Assembly (NCBI RefSeq): GCF_000332355.1 | Contig: NZ_KB235958.1 | Coordinates: forward strand, 3,338,875-3,402,257 | Reading direction: 5' to 3' | Source: Baaleninema simplex PCC 7105 | GTDB taxonomy: Bacteria > Cyanobacteriota > Cyanobacteriia > Cyanobacteriales > Geitlerinemataceae | DNA length: 63,383 bases | In this document: piece after piece, positions 36,923 through 45,908 of the stretch | Position numbering within the stretch: position 1 is the stretch's first letter | Layout: each line of letters begins with the position of its first letter | Translations under genes and position numbers: made by a program | Notes under the pieces: model-generated | Database searches by the model: none | What the model was told of the DNA's origin: nothing | The model's input: the letters and a program-made list of their open reading frames with translations, nothing else

Positions 36923-37043
36923 CTCCTGTGTTTGCCACTATAACATAATTCCGATAAATTTGTGTGATGGGTCAATTTTCGGGGCATCGTAGACGCGAAG
37001 CGGCTTCTCGCAGAGTACCCCTCAATTGACGCGGGGAGTCCAT

Positions 37044-37106
37044 GTTGTTGCTGAGCTTGTCGAAGTTGTTGCTGAGCTTGTCGAAGCTGTTGCTGAGCTT
37101 GTCGAA
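37044..37106 (-). repeat. REP-like 21-bp tandem repeat (3 units)
   Basis: On the minus strand, three consecutive 21-bp units contain TTCGACAAGCTCAGCAAC. They lie just upstream of tnpB, in the same orientation relative to the gene as the repeats at 422-467 and 50992-51037. Confidence 0.85.
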
Positions 37107-37264
37107 GCATCCCGACGCTGACCGTTCGGCTAAGCCGCTCACAGCCGAAGCCTTCGGTGCAGCACGGGACTTATTGCTCCGGTGAACCCCTCACAAGTTA
37201 AGAAAAAAATTGCCCCGATCCATCTATTGTCGCACGTTTTGCAAAGTTGCGATCGCGCTTGTAG

Positions 37265-37455
37265 TAGGGGAGCGGGGGAGAAGGGGAGAGGGGGAGATAG
37301 GGAGAGGGGGAGAAGGGGAGATAGGGAGAGGGGGAGATAGGGAGAGGGGGAGAAGGGGAGAAGGGGAGAGGGGGAAAAACAGTTATCTGTTTGCTGTCTT
37401 CACTGTTGCCTGTTCCCCGTTCCCCGTTCACTGGTGACTGGCGACTGGTGACTGT
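37265..37455. repeat. GGGGAGA array plus GTTCCCC/CTGGTGACT heptamers
   Basis: Nested GGGGGAGAAGGGGAGA / GGGAGATA units (37265-37378) are followed by GTTCCCCGTTCCCC and GGTGACTGGCGACT units (37402-37455). They end just before the cbiT stop codon. There is no coding potential. Confidence 0.8.
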
Positions 37456-37463
37456 CTTGACCC

Positions 37464-38066
37464 TCACTCCATCTTCTCGCCGCTGAGTACGAAAATCGGA
37501 TTGACGGCGGCGAGAATTTGGTGAGTTCCCCGTTTTTCGAGTCGGTTGACGGCAGATTGGACGACTTCGATGTTGCGAAGCTGGAGTTGAGCGAAACATT
37601 CAGAAATCGTGTAGAGACTTTCGAGATTGGCGGCTGTGGCGACGATGCGTCCCCCAGCTTCCATCGCGTCCCACACCGCCTGCAAGATATCTTTCATCTG
37701 GCGTCCCCCTTCAATACAAGCGTGAGTCGGGGGCTGTGACAGTCGAGCCAAACATTCGGGGGCGTTTCCTTCGATGACTTCGACGTTCTGTAACCCGAAG
37801 CGATCGCAATTGCGGCGAATGAGGTTCGCCACGTCTTCGTCTCGTTCGACGGCTAAAATGCGACCCTGGCGACAGAGTAACCCGCTTTCGACGGGAATCG
37901 TTCCCGTTCCGGCACCGATATCCCAGAGAATCGAATCGACTTTTAAGCGCAGTTGCGACAGCAAAACGAGCCGAACCTCCCGTTTGCTGAGGGGAATTCC
38001 CGGCAGACGCTCGAAGAGTTCGTCGGGAATTCCCGGCGTGACGTAAGGCCAGAGGGGGGCAGACAT
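37464..38066 (-). CDS. cbiT: Precorrin-6B C15-methyltransferase / decarboxylase subunit CbiT
   Basis: 200 residues from MSAPLWPYVTPGIPDELF; a longer frame reaches 38132, but the family starts here. The SAM site is ILWDIGAGTGTIPVESG, followed by AVERDEDV and VEVIEGNAPECL. LPGIPLSKREVRLVLLSQL is typical of CbiT. It methylates C15 and decarboxylates the corrin ring in cobamide synthesis. It stands alone, with ychF divergent 135 bp away. Confidence 0.93.
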   Translation of the reverse strand: MSAPLWPYVTPGIPDELFERLPGIPLSKREVRLVLLSQLRLKVDSILWDIGAGTGTIPVESGLLCRQGRILAVERDEDVANLIRRNCDRFGLQNVEVIEGNAPECLARLSQPPTHACIEGGRQMKDILQAVWDAMEAGGRIVATAANLESLYTISECFAQLQLRNIEVVQSAVNRLEKRGTHQILAAVNPIFVLSGEKME

Positions 38067-38201
38067 GAATAGGTTTGGGTAAACGGGTTTCGCGAACGGG
38101 ATGGCGGCGATCGAGCGATCGGGTATCCTCAACCTTCAATCTCAAGTTAAACTAGCAGAGCAAACAAGACTCAAGCAAGCAAGCCTCATCGAACCCCCAG
38201 T

Positions 38202-39293
38202 ATGCTCAGAGCCGGAATTGTCGGACTGCCGAACGTCGGAAAATCTACTCTCTTCAACGCTCTCGTCGCCAACGCCAAGGCGCAAGCGGCAAACTTTCCC
38301 TTTTGTACTATCGAGCCAAACGTCGGTGTCGTCGCGGTTCCCGACGAACGTTTGAACGTTTTAGCGAAAATTTCGGAGTCGGAGCAAATCGTCCCCACCC
38401 GCATGGAATTTGTCGATATCGCCGGATTGGTCAAAGGTGCCAGTCAGGGGGAAGGGTTGGGAAACCAGTTTCTCGCCAATATTCGAGAAGTGGACGCGAT
38501 TGTTCATGTGGTTCGCTGTTTTGAGAACGACGATATCGTTCACGTTTCGGGATCGATCGACCCGGTGCGGGACATTGAAGTGATTAACTTAGAGTTAGGC
38601 TTGGCGGATTTGGCGCAAGTCGAACGCCGCATGGAGCGCACCCGCAAGCAAGCTCGCAATAATAAAGATGCGAAACTGGAACTCGACGCCTTGGAAAAAG
38701 TGGCGGCGGTTCTCAACGAAGGGAAATCAGCTCGTTTGGTGGAGTTGACGGAGGAGGAAGACCTCGCCATCAAACCCTTGGGACTGCTGACGCGCAAACC
38801 GATTATTTACGCCACGAACGTCTCGGAAGACGATTTGGCGCAAGGGAATCAGTGGGTAGACCGGGTTCGCGAGGTGGCTAAGGAGGAAAACGCCCAGGTA
38901 GTGGTGGTTTCGGCGCAGGTGGAATCGGAACTGATCGAACTTCCCGAGGAGGAACGAGGGGATTTTCTCGAATCCTTGGGAGTTAGCGAAGGGGGGCTGC
39001 AATCTCTGATTCGCGCCACTTACGATTTGTTGGGACTTCGAACCTATTTGACCACGGGACCGAAGGAAACTCGCGCTTGGACGATTCACGCCGGAATGAC
39101 TGCACCGCAAGCGGCTGGGGTGATTCACACGGATTTCGAGCGGGGCTTTATTCGTGCGGAAACCATCGGATTTGAGGATTTGGTGAGTGTGGGGTCGATG
39201 ACGGCGGCGAAGGAGAAGGGTTTGCTTCGCAGTGAAGGTAAAGATTATGTTGTGCAGGAAGGCGATGTGATGTTATTTCGCTTTAATGTGTAG
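38202..39293 (+). CDS. ychF: Redox-regulated ATPase YchF
   Basis: 363 residues, the family length. G1 is GLPNVGKSTLFNAL (8-21), then NFPFCTIEPN and DIAGLVKGASQGEGLGNQFL. YATNVSED replaces the NKxD guanine motif, as expected for an ATP-preferring YchF. A coiled coil and a C-terminal TGS domain (RTYLTTGPKETRAWTIHAGM, GVIHTDFERGFIRAETI) complete it. It associates with ribosomes and is linked to stress responses. Confidence 0.97.
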   Translation: MLRAGIVGLPNVGKSTLFNALVANAKAQAANFPFCTIEPNVGVVAVPDERLNVLAKISESEQIVPTRMEFVDIAGLVKGASQGEGLGNQFLANIREVDAIVHVVRCFENDDIVHVSGSIDPVRDIEVINLELGLADLAQVERRMERTRKQARNNKDAKLELDALEKVAAVLNEGKSARLVELTEEEDLAIKPLGLLTRKPIIYATNVSEDDLAQGNQWVDRVREVAKEENAQVVVVSAQVESELIELPEEERGDFLESLGVSEGGLQSLIRATYDLLGLRTYLTTGPKETRAWTIHAGMTAPQAAGVIHTDFERGFIRAETIGFEDLVSVGSMTAAKEKGLLRSEGKDYVVQEGDVMLFRFNV

Positions 39294-39325
39294 TGTACTG
39301 ACTCCGTTTTGGGAGATACACAGCT

Positions 39326-39682
39326 ATGCAAATCGACATCGTGGGGCTGATTGTCACCTGGCTTATCATGTCCCTGAGCTTCTTTATCATTTCCAAGCTC
39401 CCTCTAGGGGTGGAAATCGACAGCTTGAATAAGGTTTTAGTTTCGGCTGCGGTTTTCGGGATTTTGAACGCCCTCATCAAACCTGTTTTGTTGGTGTTGG
39501 GGTTTCCGTTCGTCGTTTTGACCCTCGGCTTGTTCATTGTCATTATCAACGCGATCGTGTTTGGTTTGGCGGCGTGGTTCGTTACTGGATTCCGCTTACG
39601 CTGGGGGATTTGGAGTGCGCTCCTGGGTTCGATCGCTTTGAGCATTATCAACTCGATTTTGTTTAAAGTATTCCCGTCTTAA
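39326..39682 (+). CDS. Phage holin family / YvlD-like small membrane protein
   Basis: 118 residues, almost entirely membrane: about four helices, with KPVLLVLGFPFVVLTLGLFIVIINAIVFGLAAW in the middle and a final SIALSIINSILF segment. This matches the YvlD/DUF360 family annotated as phage holin family IV, although it is chromosomal and widespread. The function is not known. It begins 32 bp after ychF and may share its message. Confidence 0.82.
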   Translation: MQIDIVGLIVTWLIMSLSFFIISKLPLGVEIDSLNKVLVSAAVFGILNALIKPVLLVLGFPFVVLTLGLFIVIINAIVFGLAAWFVTGFRLRWGIWSALLGSIALSIINSILFKVFPS

Positions 39683-40294
39683 AACGGTCTGTTTTGTTTG
39701 ATTTCCTTCCGTGAAGTTTAACGTTAAAATTTGATTTGTTTGGGAATTGAGAACGAAAATTAACCTCAATTTTAAGAGGATTGTAATTTACTCGATCGAA
39801 CATCTTTTTCTAAAATCGGAGTTCGCGATTTTTAGACAACTCATACGAAGTTCGATCGAGCTGAAACTCGCGGCTTTTTCTGACAGTCGCGAGTTTTATA
39901 TTTTCGATTTTAGCAGCGTTAGGACTCACGCCGAAACCCGGTAACAATCATGAAATTCCGTTATTGTAGTGTCGGGTTTAGAACGAGAAACTCGGTTGTT
40001 CGACCAACAACTGTATAACTCCCGATCGTCAAGTTTTTACAATATCCCACCTCGTAAATCCATCTGGGTCTTCGGAGTTTGTGGTTATAAATGTATAGCA
40101 TGATACAAAAAATTGAAGATTCGAGAGCCAAAACCCTTGAAATCTCGTGAAGTTAGTTTTTCTGTCACCCTAAACTCCGAAGAGCCATCCATCTGTGGAT
40201 GTCTGCTCGTTTTTCCTGGATTTCCCATCTCCAATTTCCTGTTTTTTCTGTGTCTCCGTGGTGCTTAAATTTCATTAAAAATCGAGAAATAAAT
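39683..40294. other. Gene-free spacer
   Basis: No credible gene; a 65-codon frame (39747-39944) has no family features. It holds a hairpin (39864-39896) and ends at the left inverted repeat of the IS at 40295. Confidence 0.6.
39864..39896 (+). terminator. Stem-loop with AT-rich tail
   Basis: AAACTCGCG pairs with CGCGAGTTT and is followed by TATATTTT. It could end the ychF / holin-family transcript, although it lies 180 bp beyond the stop. Confidence 0.5.
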
Positions 40295-41965
40295 AGGGCT
40301 TGCTGAAAAGAAGTGAAAAGCTTACGGCGTAGGGCTTAGAGGAGTCTAGATGTGACGTCAAGAGCCCGAAAAAGAGGTAAAATTGAAAATTATCGTGCAT
40401 CCAGTCAGAGAAAATGTATCGAAAATCACAAAATCCCGACACGCCCGAAGAAGCCTTTGAGCTTTCCTCTGAGGAAAAGTTGTGTGGAGAAAATCGTTGG
40501 GTCATTCTGGCAAAACTCATTCCCTGGACAGAATTTGAGGAAGAATACGCCCAGATTTTTTCCGAGGAAATGGGAGCGCCAGCGAAACCATTTCGGATGG
40601 CGCTCGGCGCATTAATTATCAAAGAAAAATTGGGAATTAGCGATCGAGAAACCGTAGAGCAGATCCGAGAGAACCCGTATTTGCAGTATTTTATCGGTCA
40701 GAAGAGTTACAGTAGTGAAGCCCCATTCGACCCCTCAATGATGGTTCACTTCCGTCAGAGAATTGGGGAAGAGTTTCTGGGTAGAATCAATAAATCAATG
40801 GTCAAAAAAGCCCAAGGATTTGGGAAGGAAGCCACCGAAAAAAAGCTCGGAGAAGCCGGAGAAAGAGAAGACGGTCAAAATAATAAAGGAAAACTCTTAA
40901 TCGATGCAACGGTGGCACCAGCGGATATTAAATATCCCACGGATTTCGATCTGTTAAATTCAGTCAGAAAAGATACAGAAAGGATCGTCGATAAGATGCA
41001 CGAACAACAGAAGGTAAAAGGAGAGAAAAGACCGAGAACTTATCGAAAACAAGCCCGTAAAGAGTATCTAAAATTTTCTAAAAGGAAGAAGAAATCGAGA
41101 AAAGAACGAATCAATGCAGTGAAGAAACAACTGAAGTATGTGAAAAGAAATTTGGAATATATTGAGAAGCTAATTGAAACAGGGGTGAGCCTGGAATGCT
41201 TAAGCCACAGGCAATACAGAAGATTATTGGTCGGAGTAGAAATCTACCGTCAGCAGCAATGGATGCTCGAAAATCAAACCGAGCGGATTGACGATCGGAT
41301 TGTCAGTCTCAGTCAACCTCATGTGCGTCCGATCGTGAGAGGAAAAGCGAGAGCCAATACAGAATTCGGAGCCAAAATCTCGGTGAGTTGTTGGGATGGA
41401 TATGTGTTTGTGGAGCGAATCAGTTGGGACAACTATAACGAAACTGGCGACTTGAAAATGCAAGTAGAGGAGTATAAAGAACTGACGGGACATTACCCAA
41501 AATCGGTTCACGCCGATCGAATTTATCGAACCCGAGCTAATCGAGCTTGGTGTAAAGAACGAGGAATTCGTTTGAGTGGTCCGCCTTTGGGAAGACCGCC
41601 TAAAAAGGTGAGCAAAGAACAGAAAAGACAAGAACGAGAAGATGAGAGAGTTCGGAACGAAATTGAGGGTAAATTTGGACAAGGAAAACGGAGATTTGGT
41701 TTGGGGCGAGTCATGACTAAACTGGCTCAAACATCAGAAACCTCAATCTCCCTCACATTTTTAGTGATGAATTTGGTGAAGCTGCTGAGGCAGTTTTACT
41801 GTCTTTTTTTGTGTCAAATTTCCCAAAACTCTGATTTTGTGTTCCAAATTATTAGGATGAGTTATATCAAGCTATTTTATACCAAAAAAATAGCTTATGC
41901 TTAACTCTGTTCCATTTCTTGTCAACTGTCCATACCCTGTTTTTTGGAGTTATTCAGCAAGCCCT
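40295..41965 (+). mobile_element. Complete insertion sequence, IS5/IS1182-type
   Basis: Perfect 13-bp terminal inverted repeats AGGGCTTGCTGAA (40295-40307) and TTCAGCAAGCCCT (41953-41965) flank one transposase gene. AAAT is present directly outside both ends (40291-40294 and 41966-41969) and fits a 4-bp target duplication. The element looks intact and recent. Confidence 0.88.
40414..41904 (+). CDS. DDE transposase, IS5/IS1182-type
   Basis: 496 residues. A DUF772-like N-terminal domain (about 25-110, with LGALIIKEKLGISDRETVEQI and NPYLQYFIG) is followed by a DDE catalytic domain. Candidate acidic residues are Asp in LLIDATVAPADIKYPTD, Asp in SVHADRIYRT and Glu in NEIEGKFGQGKRRFGL. A Lys-rich insertion (about 205-260) lies between the first two. 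After about residue 450 comes an unusual hydrophobic tail (FYCLFLCQISQNSDFVF...), possibly read-through into former non-coding sequence. The gene fills the IS. Confidence 0.88.
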   Translation: MYRKSQNPDTPEEAFELSSEEKLCGENRWVILAKLIPWTEFEEEYAQIFSEEMGAPAKPFRMALGALIIKEKLGISDRETVEQIRENPYLQYFIGQKSYSSEAPFDPSMMVHFRQRIGEEFLGRINKSMVKKAQGFGKEATEKKLGEAGEREDGQNNKGKLLIDATVAPADIKYPTDFDLLNSVRKDTERIVDKMHEQQKVKGEKRPRTYRKQARKEYLKFSKRKKKSRKERINAVKKQLKYVKRNLEYIEKLIETGVSLECLSHRQYRRLLVGVEIYRQQQWMLENQTERIDDRIVSLSQPHVRPIVRGKARANTEFGAKISVSCWDGYVFVERISWDNYNETGDLKMQVEEYKELTGHYPKSVHADRIYRTRANRAWCKERGIRLSGPPLGRPPKKVSKEQKRQEREDERVRNEIEGKFGQGKRRFGLGRVMTKLAQTSETSISLTFLVMNLVKLLRQFYCLFLCQISQNSDFVFQIIRMSYIKLFYTKKIAYA

Positions 41966-42071
41966 AAATAGGTGAATTTCAAAAATGTAAATTTATCAAA
42001 TCGGAGTCTCTGCACTGAATCGATCTGTTGTTGGGTTTCGGCTTCGCTCCACCCAACCTACTCCAGACTCA

Positions 42072-42174
42072 TATAGCAGTCCCAAATGAGTCGTCAAAAA
42101 TTAAAACACCAGAAAAAATCTGATTCCCCGTTCTCCGTTCTCTTTTTGTCTCAATTTTGTTACACAATTGAGAT
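42072..42174. mobile_element. IS630-type MITE, TATAGCA end
   Basis: Starts TATAGCAGTCCCAAATGAGT and matches the element at 56201-56322 over most of its length (GTCGTCAAAAATTAA, AGAAAAAAT.TGATTCCCCG, ACACAATTGA). The right end is eroded here. TA-flanked elements with these ends are typical MITEs of cyanobacterial IS630-Tc1 relatives. Confidence 0.65.
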
Positions 42175-42406
42175 ACACTCAAATAAATTGGCTTGGGGGC
42201 GTGGTTTCATAGAAAAATATTTTGTGTAAATTCAAACTTCAAAATTATCCAAAGTTTAAGAGGTTATTAATAAAGTAATTACTCAATAAAACGATCGCAC
42301 TTCATGCCGCTTCAGTGTGACGACGATCGCATCGAAATTTGCCCTCGATCTTAAAATAAAATGCTATACTAGAAACATAAAACTAAAGCCTTAACAAGCG
42401 ACCAAA
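42175..42406. other. Upstream region of small Cys-rich gene
   Basis: AT-rich. TATACT at 42365-42370 could be a -10 box for the gene starting at 42407; no matching -35 box at normal spacing was found. Confidence 0.35.
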
Positions 42407-42619
42407 ATGGAGACCAACATAAACTGTGCGGAAGCGTGCGTCAACGGATGTGTTTTGGGCGATCGCTGCCCGAATCGCGAGTACGCTCAAAACGCCGCCA
42501 AGTTTATCGGCGAAACCTCGATCGATAGAATGCATGATATTGCTGAAGCCGCCCTGCGAAAGAAAATGGCAGAACCGCCCAAATGGGTGATTCCCGATTT
42601 CCTCGATTCCAACGACTGA
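42407..42619 (+). CDS. Small Cys-containing conserved-type cyanobacterial protein
   Basis: 70 residues. Four Cys lie in the N-terminal third (NCAEACVNGCVLGDRCPN), suggesting a metal or disulfide site. An amphipathic helix (DRMHDIAEAALRKKMAE) and an acidic C-terminus follow. Composition and HIP1 content look native. I recognise it only as the kind of small protein found across cyanobacteria; no function can be given. Confidence 0.65.
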   Translation: METNINCAEACVNGCVLGDRCPNREYAQNAAKFIGETSIDRMHDIAEAALRKKMAEPPKWVIPDFLDSND

Positions 42620-42895
42620 ACTCGTTCGGGTGGCGACGTGTCTGAAATCTCTATCGGTGCGGCTGATTCCTTCTTCAAACAGGGCGTCGCCGTACGTTAC
42701 AGAGTACGATCGAAGCTTGACTTTTGTTGAGAGTGTTGGCTGAGCGACAGTTAATCCGGTCGATGCTTTCTAAGATAGATCTCAAAAGCACTCTTGTTTC
42801 GAGAAGCCTCATCCGGTTCGAGTTTCGATCGCTGTTGCGATTGCGTCGTTTCCGTGTCCCCTTGCGATCGAGTTTGAAAACTACACTCGTCTTAT

Positions 42896-43120
42896 ATGGA
42901 ATCTGGTAGTCAGTCTGGCAGGTCACAGCAGCCACTCCCTCGCGGCTTCTCCCAACTGGTGGGAACCGCGATCGCGCTGCTGACATTAACACTACCCCTT
43001 TTAGTCATCTTGCTCTACTCAGCGGGAACGGTCGATTCCCCACGTCAGATTTATCCAATGTCTCGGCTGGGAAGTCGTTCGGGAGGATTACTCGATCCGA
43101 GATTCGATCGCGCCCCCTAA
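42896..43120 (+). CDS. Small single-pass membrane protein
   Basis: 74 residues. A polar N-terminus (SGSQSGRSQQPLPRGF) precedes one helix (about 20-43, QLVGTAIALLTLTLPLLVILLYS) and a short basic C-terminus. It resembles small membrane proteins seen near ppa in other cyanobacteria, but the identity is not certain. The ribosome-binding site is weak. Confidence 0.5.
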   Translation: MESGSQSGRSQQPLPRGFSQLVGTAIALLTLTLPLLVILLYSAGTVDSPRQIYPMSRLGSRSGGLLDPRFDRAP

Positions 43121-43367
43121 TGCAGTGCGATCGCATCAATTCCCGAAGCATTCACGCTAAATGTAGCTTGAGCAATACCCACCGCCCCCTACATTTAGTG
43201 AAATCGACGTTCGATCGCGTAAGTCCGACCCAAGCTGGAACGTGGGGTGCGCCAGTCGAGTTGTAAAATGAGTTCGTCAGACGGCGACCGTCTGAGTTCG
43301 CTCGGACGGTCGAACTGTCGTGTTTAAAGCACGTTTTGTATCGTCAACAGGAACTGGAGAAACGCTT

Positions 43368-43877
43368 GTGGATTTATCGCGCATTCCCGCACAACCCAAA
43401 CCGGGTTTAGTCAACGTTTTAATCGAAATTCCCGCCGGAAGTAAAAACAAATACGAATTCGACAAAGACCTCGGTTGCTTTGCGCTCGATCGCGTCTTGT
43501 TTGCGTCGGTTCACTATCCCTTCGACTACGGTTTTATCCCCAACACCCTGGCTGACGACGGCGATCCCCTCGACGGCTTGGTGATGATGGACCAGCCGAC
43601 GTTTCCTGGCTGCGTCATTTCCGCTCGTCCCATTGGGATGTTAGAAATGATCGACGGCGGCGATCGCGACGAAAAACTCCTGTGCGTTCCCGCCGAAGAT
43701 CCCCGTTACGCCGAATACAAATCCCTCGAAAACGTCGAACAACACCGCCTCGACGAAGTGGCCGAGTTTTTCCGCACTTACAAAAACCTCGAAAAGAAAG
43801 TGACGGAAATCCTGGGCTGGAAAGACGTGGATGCTGTCGCGCCCTTGGTTGAAGAATGCGTGAAAGCTTACAAGTAA
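43368..43877 (+). CDS. ppa: Inorganic pyrophosphatase
   Basis: 169 residues from a GTG ([20 protein letters not shown]), with GGAG 8 bases before it; a longer frame from 43320 does not fit the family. Family I motifs are [23 protein letters not shown] and the signature DGDPLDGLV with its metal-binding Asp residues, then [12 protein letters not shown]. It hydrolyses pyrophosphate and pulls biosynthetic reactions forward. A hairpin terminator follows 20 bp after the stop. Confidence 0.96.
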   Translation: MDLSRIPAQPKPGLVNVLIEIPAGSKNKYEFDKDLGCFALDRVLFASVHYPFDYGFIPNTLADDGDPLDGLVMMDQPTFPGCVISARPIGMLEMIDGGDRDEKLLCVPAEDPRYAEYKSLENVEQHRLDEVAEFFRTYKNLEKKVTEILGWKDVDAVAPLVEECVKAYK

Positions 43878-43896
43878 CATTAACGTAAGCCAGCCA

Positions 43897-43919
43897 CCCG
43901 GTATCGTGGAGATGCCGGG
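43897..43919 (+). terminator. Hairpin terminator after ppa
   Basis: CCCGGTATC and GAGATGCCGGG form a stem (one internal mismatch) followed by TTTCTCG. Confidence 0.65.
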
Positions 43920-44050
43920 TTTCTCGCTAAAATCAAACTAAGAGAAGGATCGATCTGCCCGGTTCGACTGTTCGATTCTATCTCCTCGAGTCTTTCCAAG
44001 TTCACTTTTTGTTCCTTGAGGTCTTGTACTTCAGCCATTCTTCGAGAATT

Positions 44051-44464
44051 ATGCAGCGATCGCTCCTTTACGCCAAACTTCACAACTGCACCTTAACCGG
44101 CGCGAATTTAGACTACATGGGTAGCATCGGTATCGATCGAGCGTTACTCGACGCAGCGGGAATCCTCCCCTACGAACAGGTGCATATCGTGAACGTCACC
44201 AACGGAGCGCGACTCGTCAGTTACGCCATTTCCGCTCCGCCGAATTCGGGTATCGTAGAACTCAACGGCGCAGCCGCCCGGTTGGGAACGAAGGGCGATC
44301 GCGTCATTATTATGGCTTACGCGCAGTTTTCGCGCGAAGAACTGCAACACCACCAGCCGAAAGTCGTAATCGTGGGCGAAGACAACCACATCGACGACGT
44401 GCGCCATTACCCCCACCCCCTCAGCCCCATTGAAGCTAGAACCGCCGAAGCACAACTCGTCTAG
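44051..44464 (+). CDS. panD: Aspartate 1-decarboxylase precursor PanD
   Basis: 137 residues from [20 protein letters not shown]; an upstream in-frame codon at 44009 is unlikely. The self-processing site is Gly24-Ser25 in YMGSIGID, where Ser25 becomes the pyruvoyl cofactor. [13 protein letters not shown] and [10 protein letters not shown] are typical of PanD. It makes beta-alanine for pantothenate and CoA. thiL begins 8 bp downstream. Confidence 0.96.
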   Translation: MQRSLLYAKLHNCTLTGANLDYMGSIGIDRALLDAAGILPYEQVHIVNVTNGARLVSYAISAPPNSGIVELNGAAARLGTKGDRVIIMAYAQFSREELQHHQPKVVIVGEDNHIDDVRHYPHPLSPIEARTAEAQLV

Positions 44465-44471
44465 CGACTTC

Positions 44472-45449
44472 ATGCGAGTTGGAAATATCGGCGAACGGGG
44501 ATTGCTCGAACGACTGCATCAGTTTTGTCCGACGGGACTCGTCGGCGACGATGCGGCGGTTTTGTCGTTTCCGGCGTCTCGTCGTCTCGTCGTTACCACC
44601 GATACCCTCGTCGATGGCGTCCATTTTAGCGATCGCACCACCTCCGCTGAAGACGCTGGATGGCGGGCGGTGGCGGCGAACCTGTCGGATTTGGCGTCGA
44701 TGGGAGCGTTTCCTATCGGAATTACTGTGAGTTTGGCTATGCCGGGAGATACGCCTGTAGACTGGGTTGAAGGGCTGTATCGGGGTATGAAAGCCTGTCT
44801 CGATCGCTTCGAGAGTGCGATCGTCGGCGGCGATGTCTGTCAATCTCCCGTGAAATCTATCTCGATTACCGCTTTCGGAAATGTCGAACCGGAGTTCGTC
44901 GTGCGTCGCAGTCAGGCGAAACCGGGAGATGCGATCGTCGTGACTGGCGTTCACGGGGCGTCTCGGGCGGGGTTGGCGTTGTTGTTGGAACCGGATACCG
45001 AACATCCGTTATCGTCAGAACAGTGCGATCGCCTCCTTCGCGCCCACCAACGCCCGATTCCCCGATTCGACGCGGTTTCAGTATTGTGGAAAACCGCCGA
45101 AAACGAGCCTCGCGTCGCTGGAATGGACAGCAGCGACGGGTTAGCCGACGCCGTGGTGCAAATTGCCCGAGAAAGTGGCGTTTCGGCGCAGTTGTGGGCG
45201 GAATCTCTGCCCGTTTCGCCAGATGTCGCCGCGATGGTGTCGCCAGAGACGGCGCGACAGTGGACGCTCTACGGCGGCGAAGATTTCGAGTTAGTGTTGT
45301 GTTTGTCTGCTTCCCACGCCCAGCGGTTTGTTGAAGTTTTTCCCGGCGCGTCGGTAGTGGGGCAAATCGTTACAGGAGACGGGGCTTGGCTGGTGCAGGG
45401 GGAATCGCGAGAACCCTTGACGATGCAGGGGGGATTTCAGCATTTTTAG
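44472..45449 (+). CDS. thiL: Thiamine-monophosphate kinase ThiL
   Basis: 325 residues from MRVGNIGERGLLERLHQF, 8 bp after panD. Family motifs are GDDAAVL, TTDTLVDGVHFSD, GWRAVAANLSDLASMGA, GGDVCQS, GMDSSDGLADAV and YGGEDFELVLC. It phosphorylates thiamine monophosphate to the diphosphate. Together with panD it makes a small cofactor-biosynthesis pair, probably co-transcribed. Confidence 0.96.
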   Translation: MRVGNIGERGLLERLHQFCPTGLVGDDAAVLSFPASRRLVVTTDTLVDGVHFSDRTTSAEDAGWRAVAANLSDLASMGAFPIGITVSLAMPGDTPVDWVEGLYRGMKACLDRFESAIVGGDVCQSPVKSISITAFGNVEPEFVVRRSQAKPGDAIVVTGVHGASRAGLALLLEPDTEHPLSSEQCDRLLRAHQRPIPRFDAVSVLWKTAENEPRVAGMDSSDGLADAVVQIARESGVSAQLWAESLPVSPDVAAMVSPETARQWTLYGGEDFELVLCLSASHAQRFVEVFPGASVVGQIVTGDGAWLVQGESREPLTMQGGFQHF

Positions 45450-45606
45450 GGCAAGCGATCGCGAAACGCTGCATACAATAGAAGTAGAAATTCCTCACGA
45501 ACAATACCCGAGTCTGGATGATTCGCCAAGCCTCAGAATCCTTACGGTGAGGGCATCTTGAAACATAGACTGTTTTTTGCTTCAATTACCAGATTGACTG
45601 CTGTGT

Positions 45607-45871
45607 AAGGCTTTGGAAGATTTTTTCAGACCCCTCGTAAATAATGCAGGCCAGAGAGAATTTTGGTTGAAATCCCTCCAACACCCTGTCAGGAATCGGG
45701 ATACAAGAGGGTTTGTGTGATGTCGTTTCTAGCTCCATTGAAGGTAATGGTACTGAGTTGAGCAACAATATTTGTACCGCTCTTCAAGGCTATTCGACTA
45801 GCCCTGATACTGAGGACATGATTGTTGAGTTTCACAAAGTGAGACTCAATCTACCAACCGATCGCACTTAA
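45607..45871 (+). pseudogene. Degraded ORF with a frameshift
   Basis: Two open stretches join across a +1 shift near 45716: KALEDFFRPLVNNAGQREFW and onward in the first frame, then SSSIEGNGTELSNNICTALQ to MIVEFHKVRLNLPTDRT and a stop in the second. The composition is protein-like in both and stops accumulate upstream. I do not recognise the family; small helical effector-associated domains look similar. It lies directly before the Uma2 gene. Confidence 0.4.
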
Positions 45872-45908
45872 TATAGAAGTTCGATTCAGCAGCATGAGGT
45901 AAATTCTA

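Larger units (their letters stand above)
35676..36960 (-). mobile_element. IS200/IS605-type element carrying only tnpB (second copy)
   Basis: tnpB on the minus strand, followed by a right-end hairpin (CCCGCGCTGTACCC ... CAGCGTCGGG) and GTAGTTCAC ending at 35676. This right-end type differs from that of the first element (GAGGATGTCAA). No tnpA. The left boundary is approximate; a triple 21-bp REP-like repeat lies upstream (37044-37106). Confidence 0.7.

Noticed and set aside
37044-37106. CRISPR array
   Set aside because: Three 21-bp units are directly adjacent without spacers, so this is a tandem REP-like repeat.
39747-39944. 65-codon open frame after the holin-family gene
   Set aside because: AT-rich, overlaps a hairpin, no family features and no clear ribosome-binding site.
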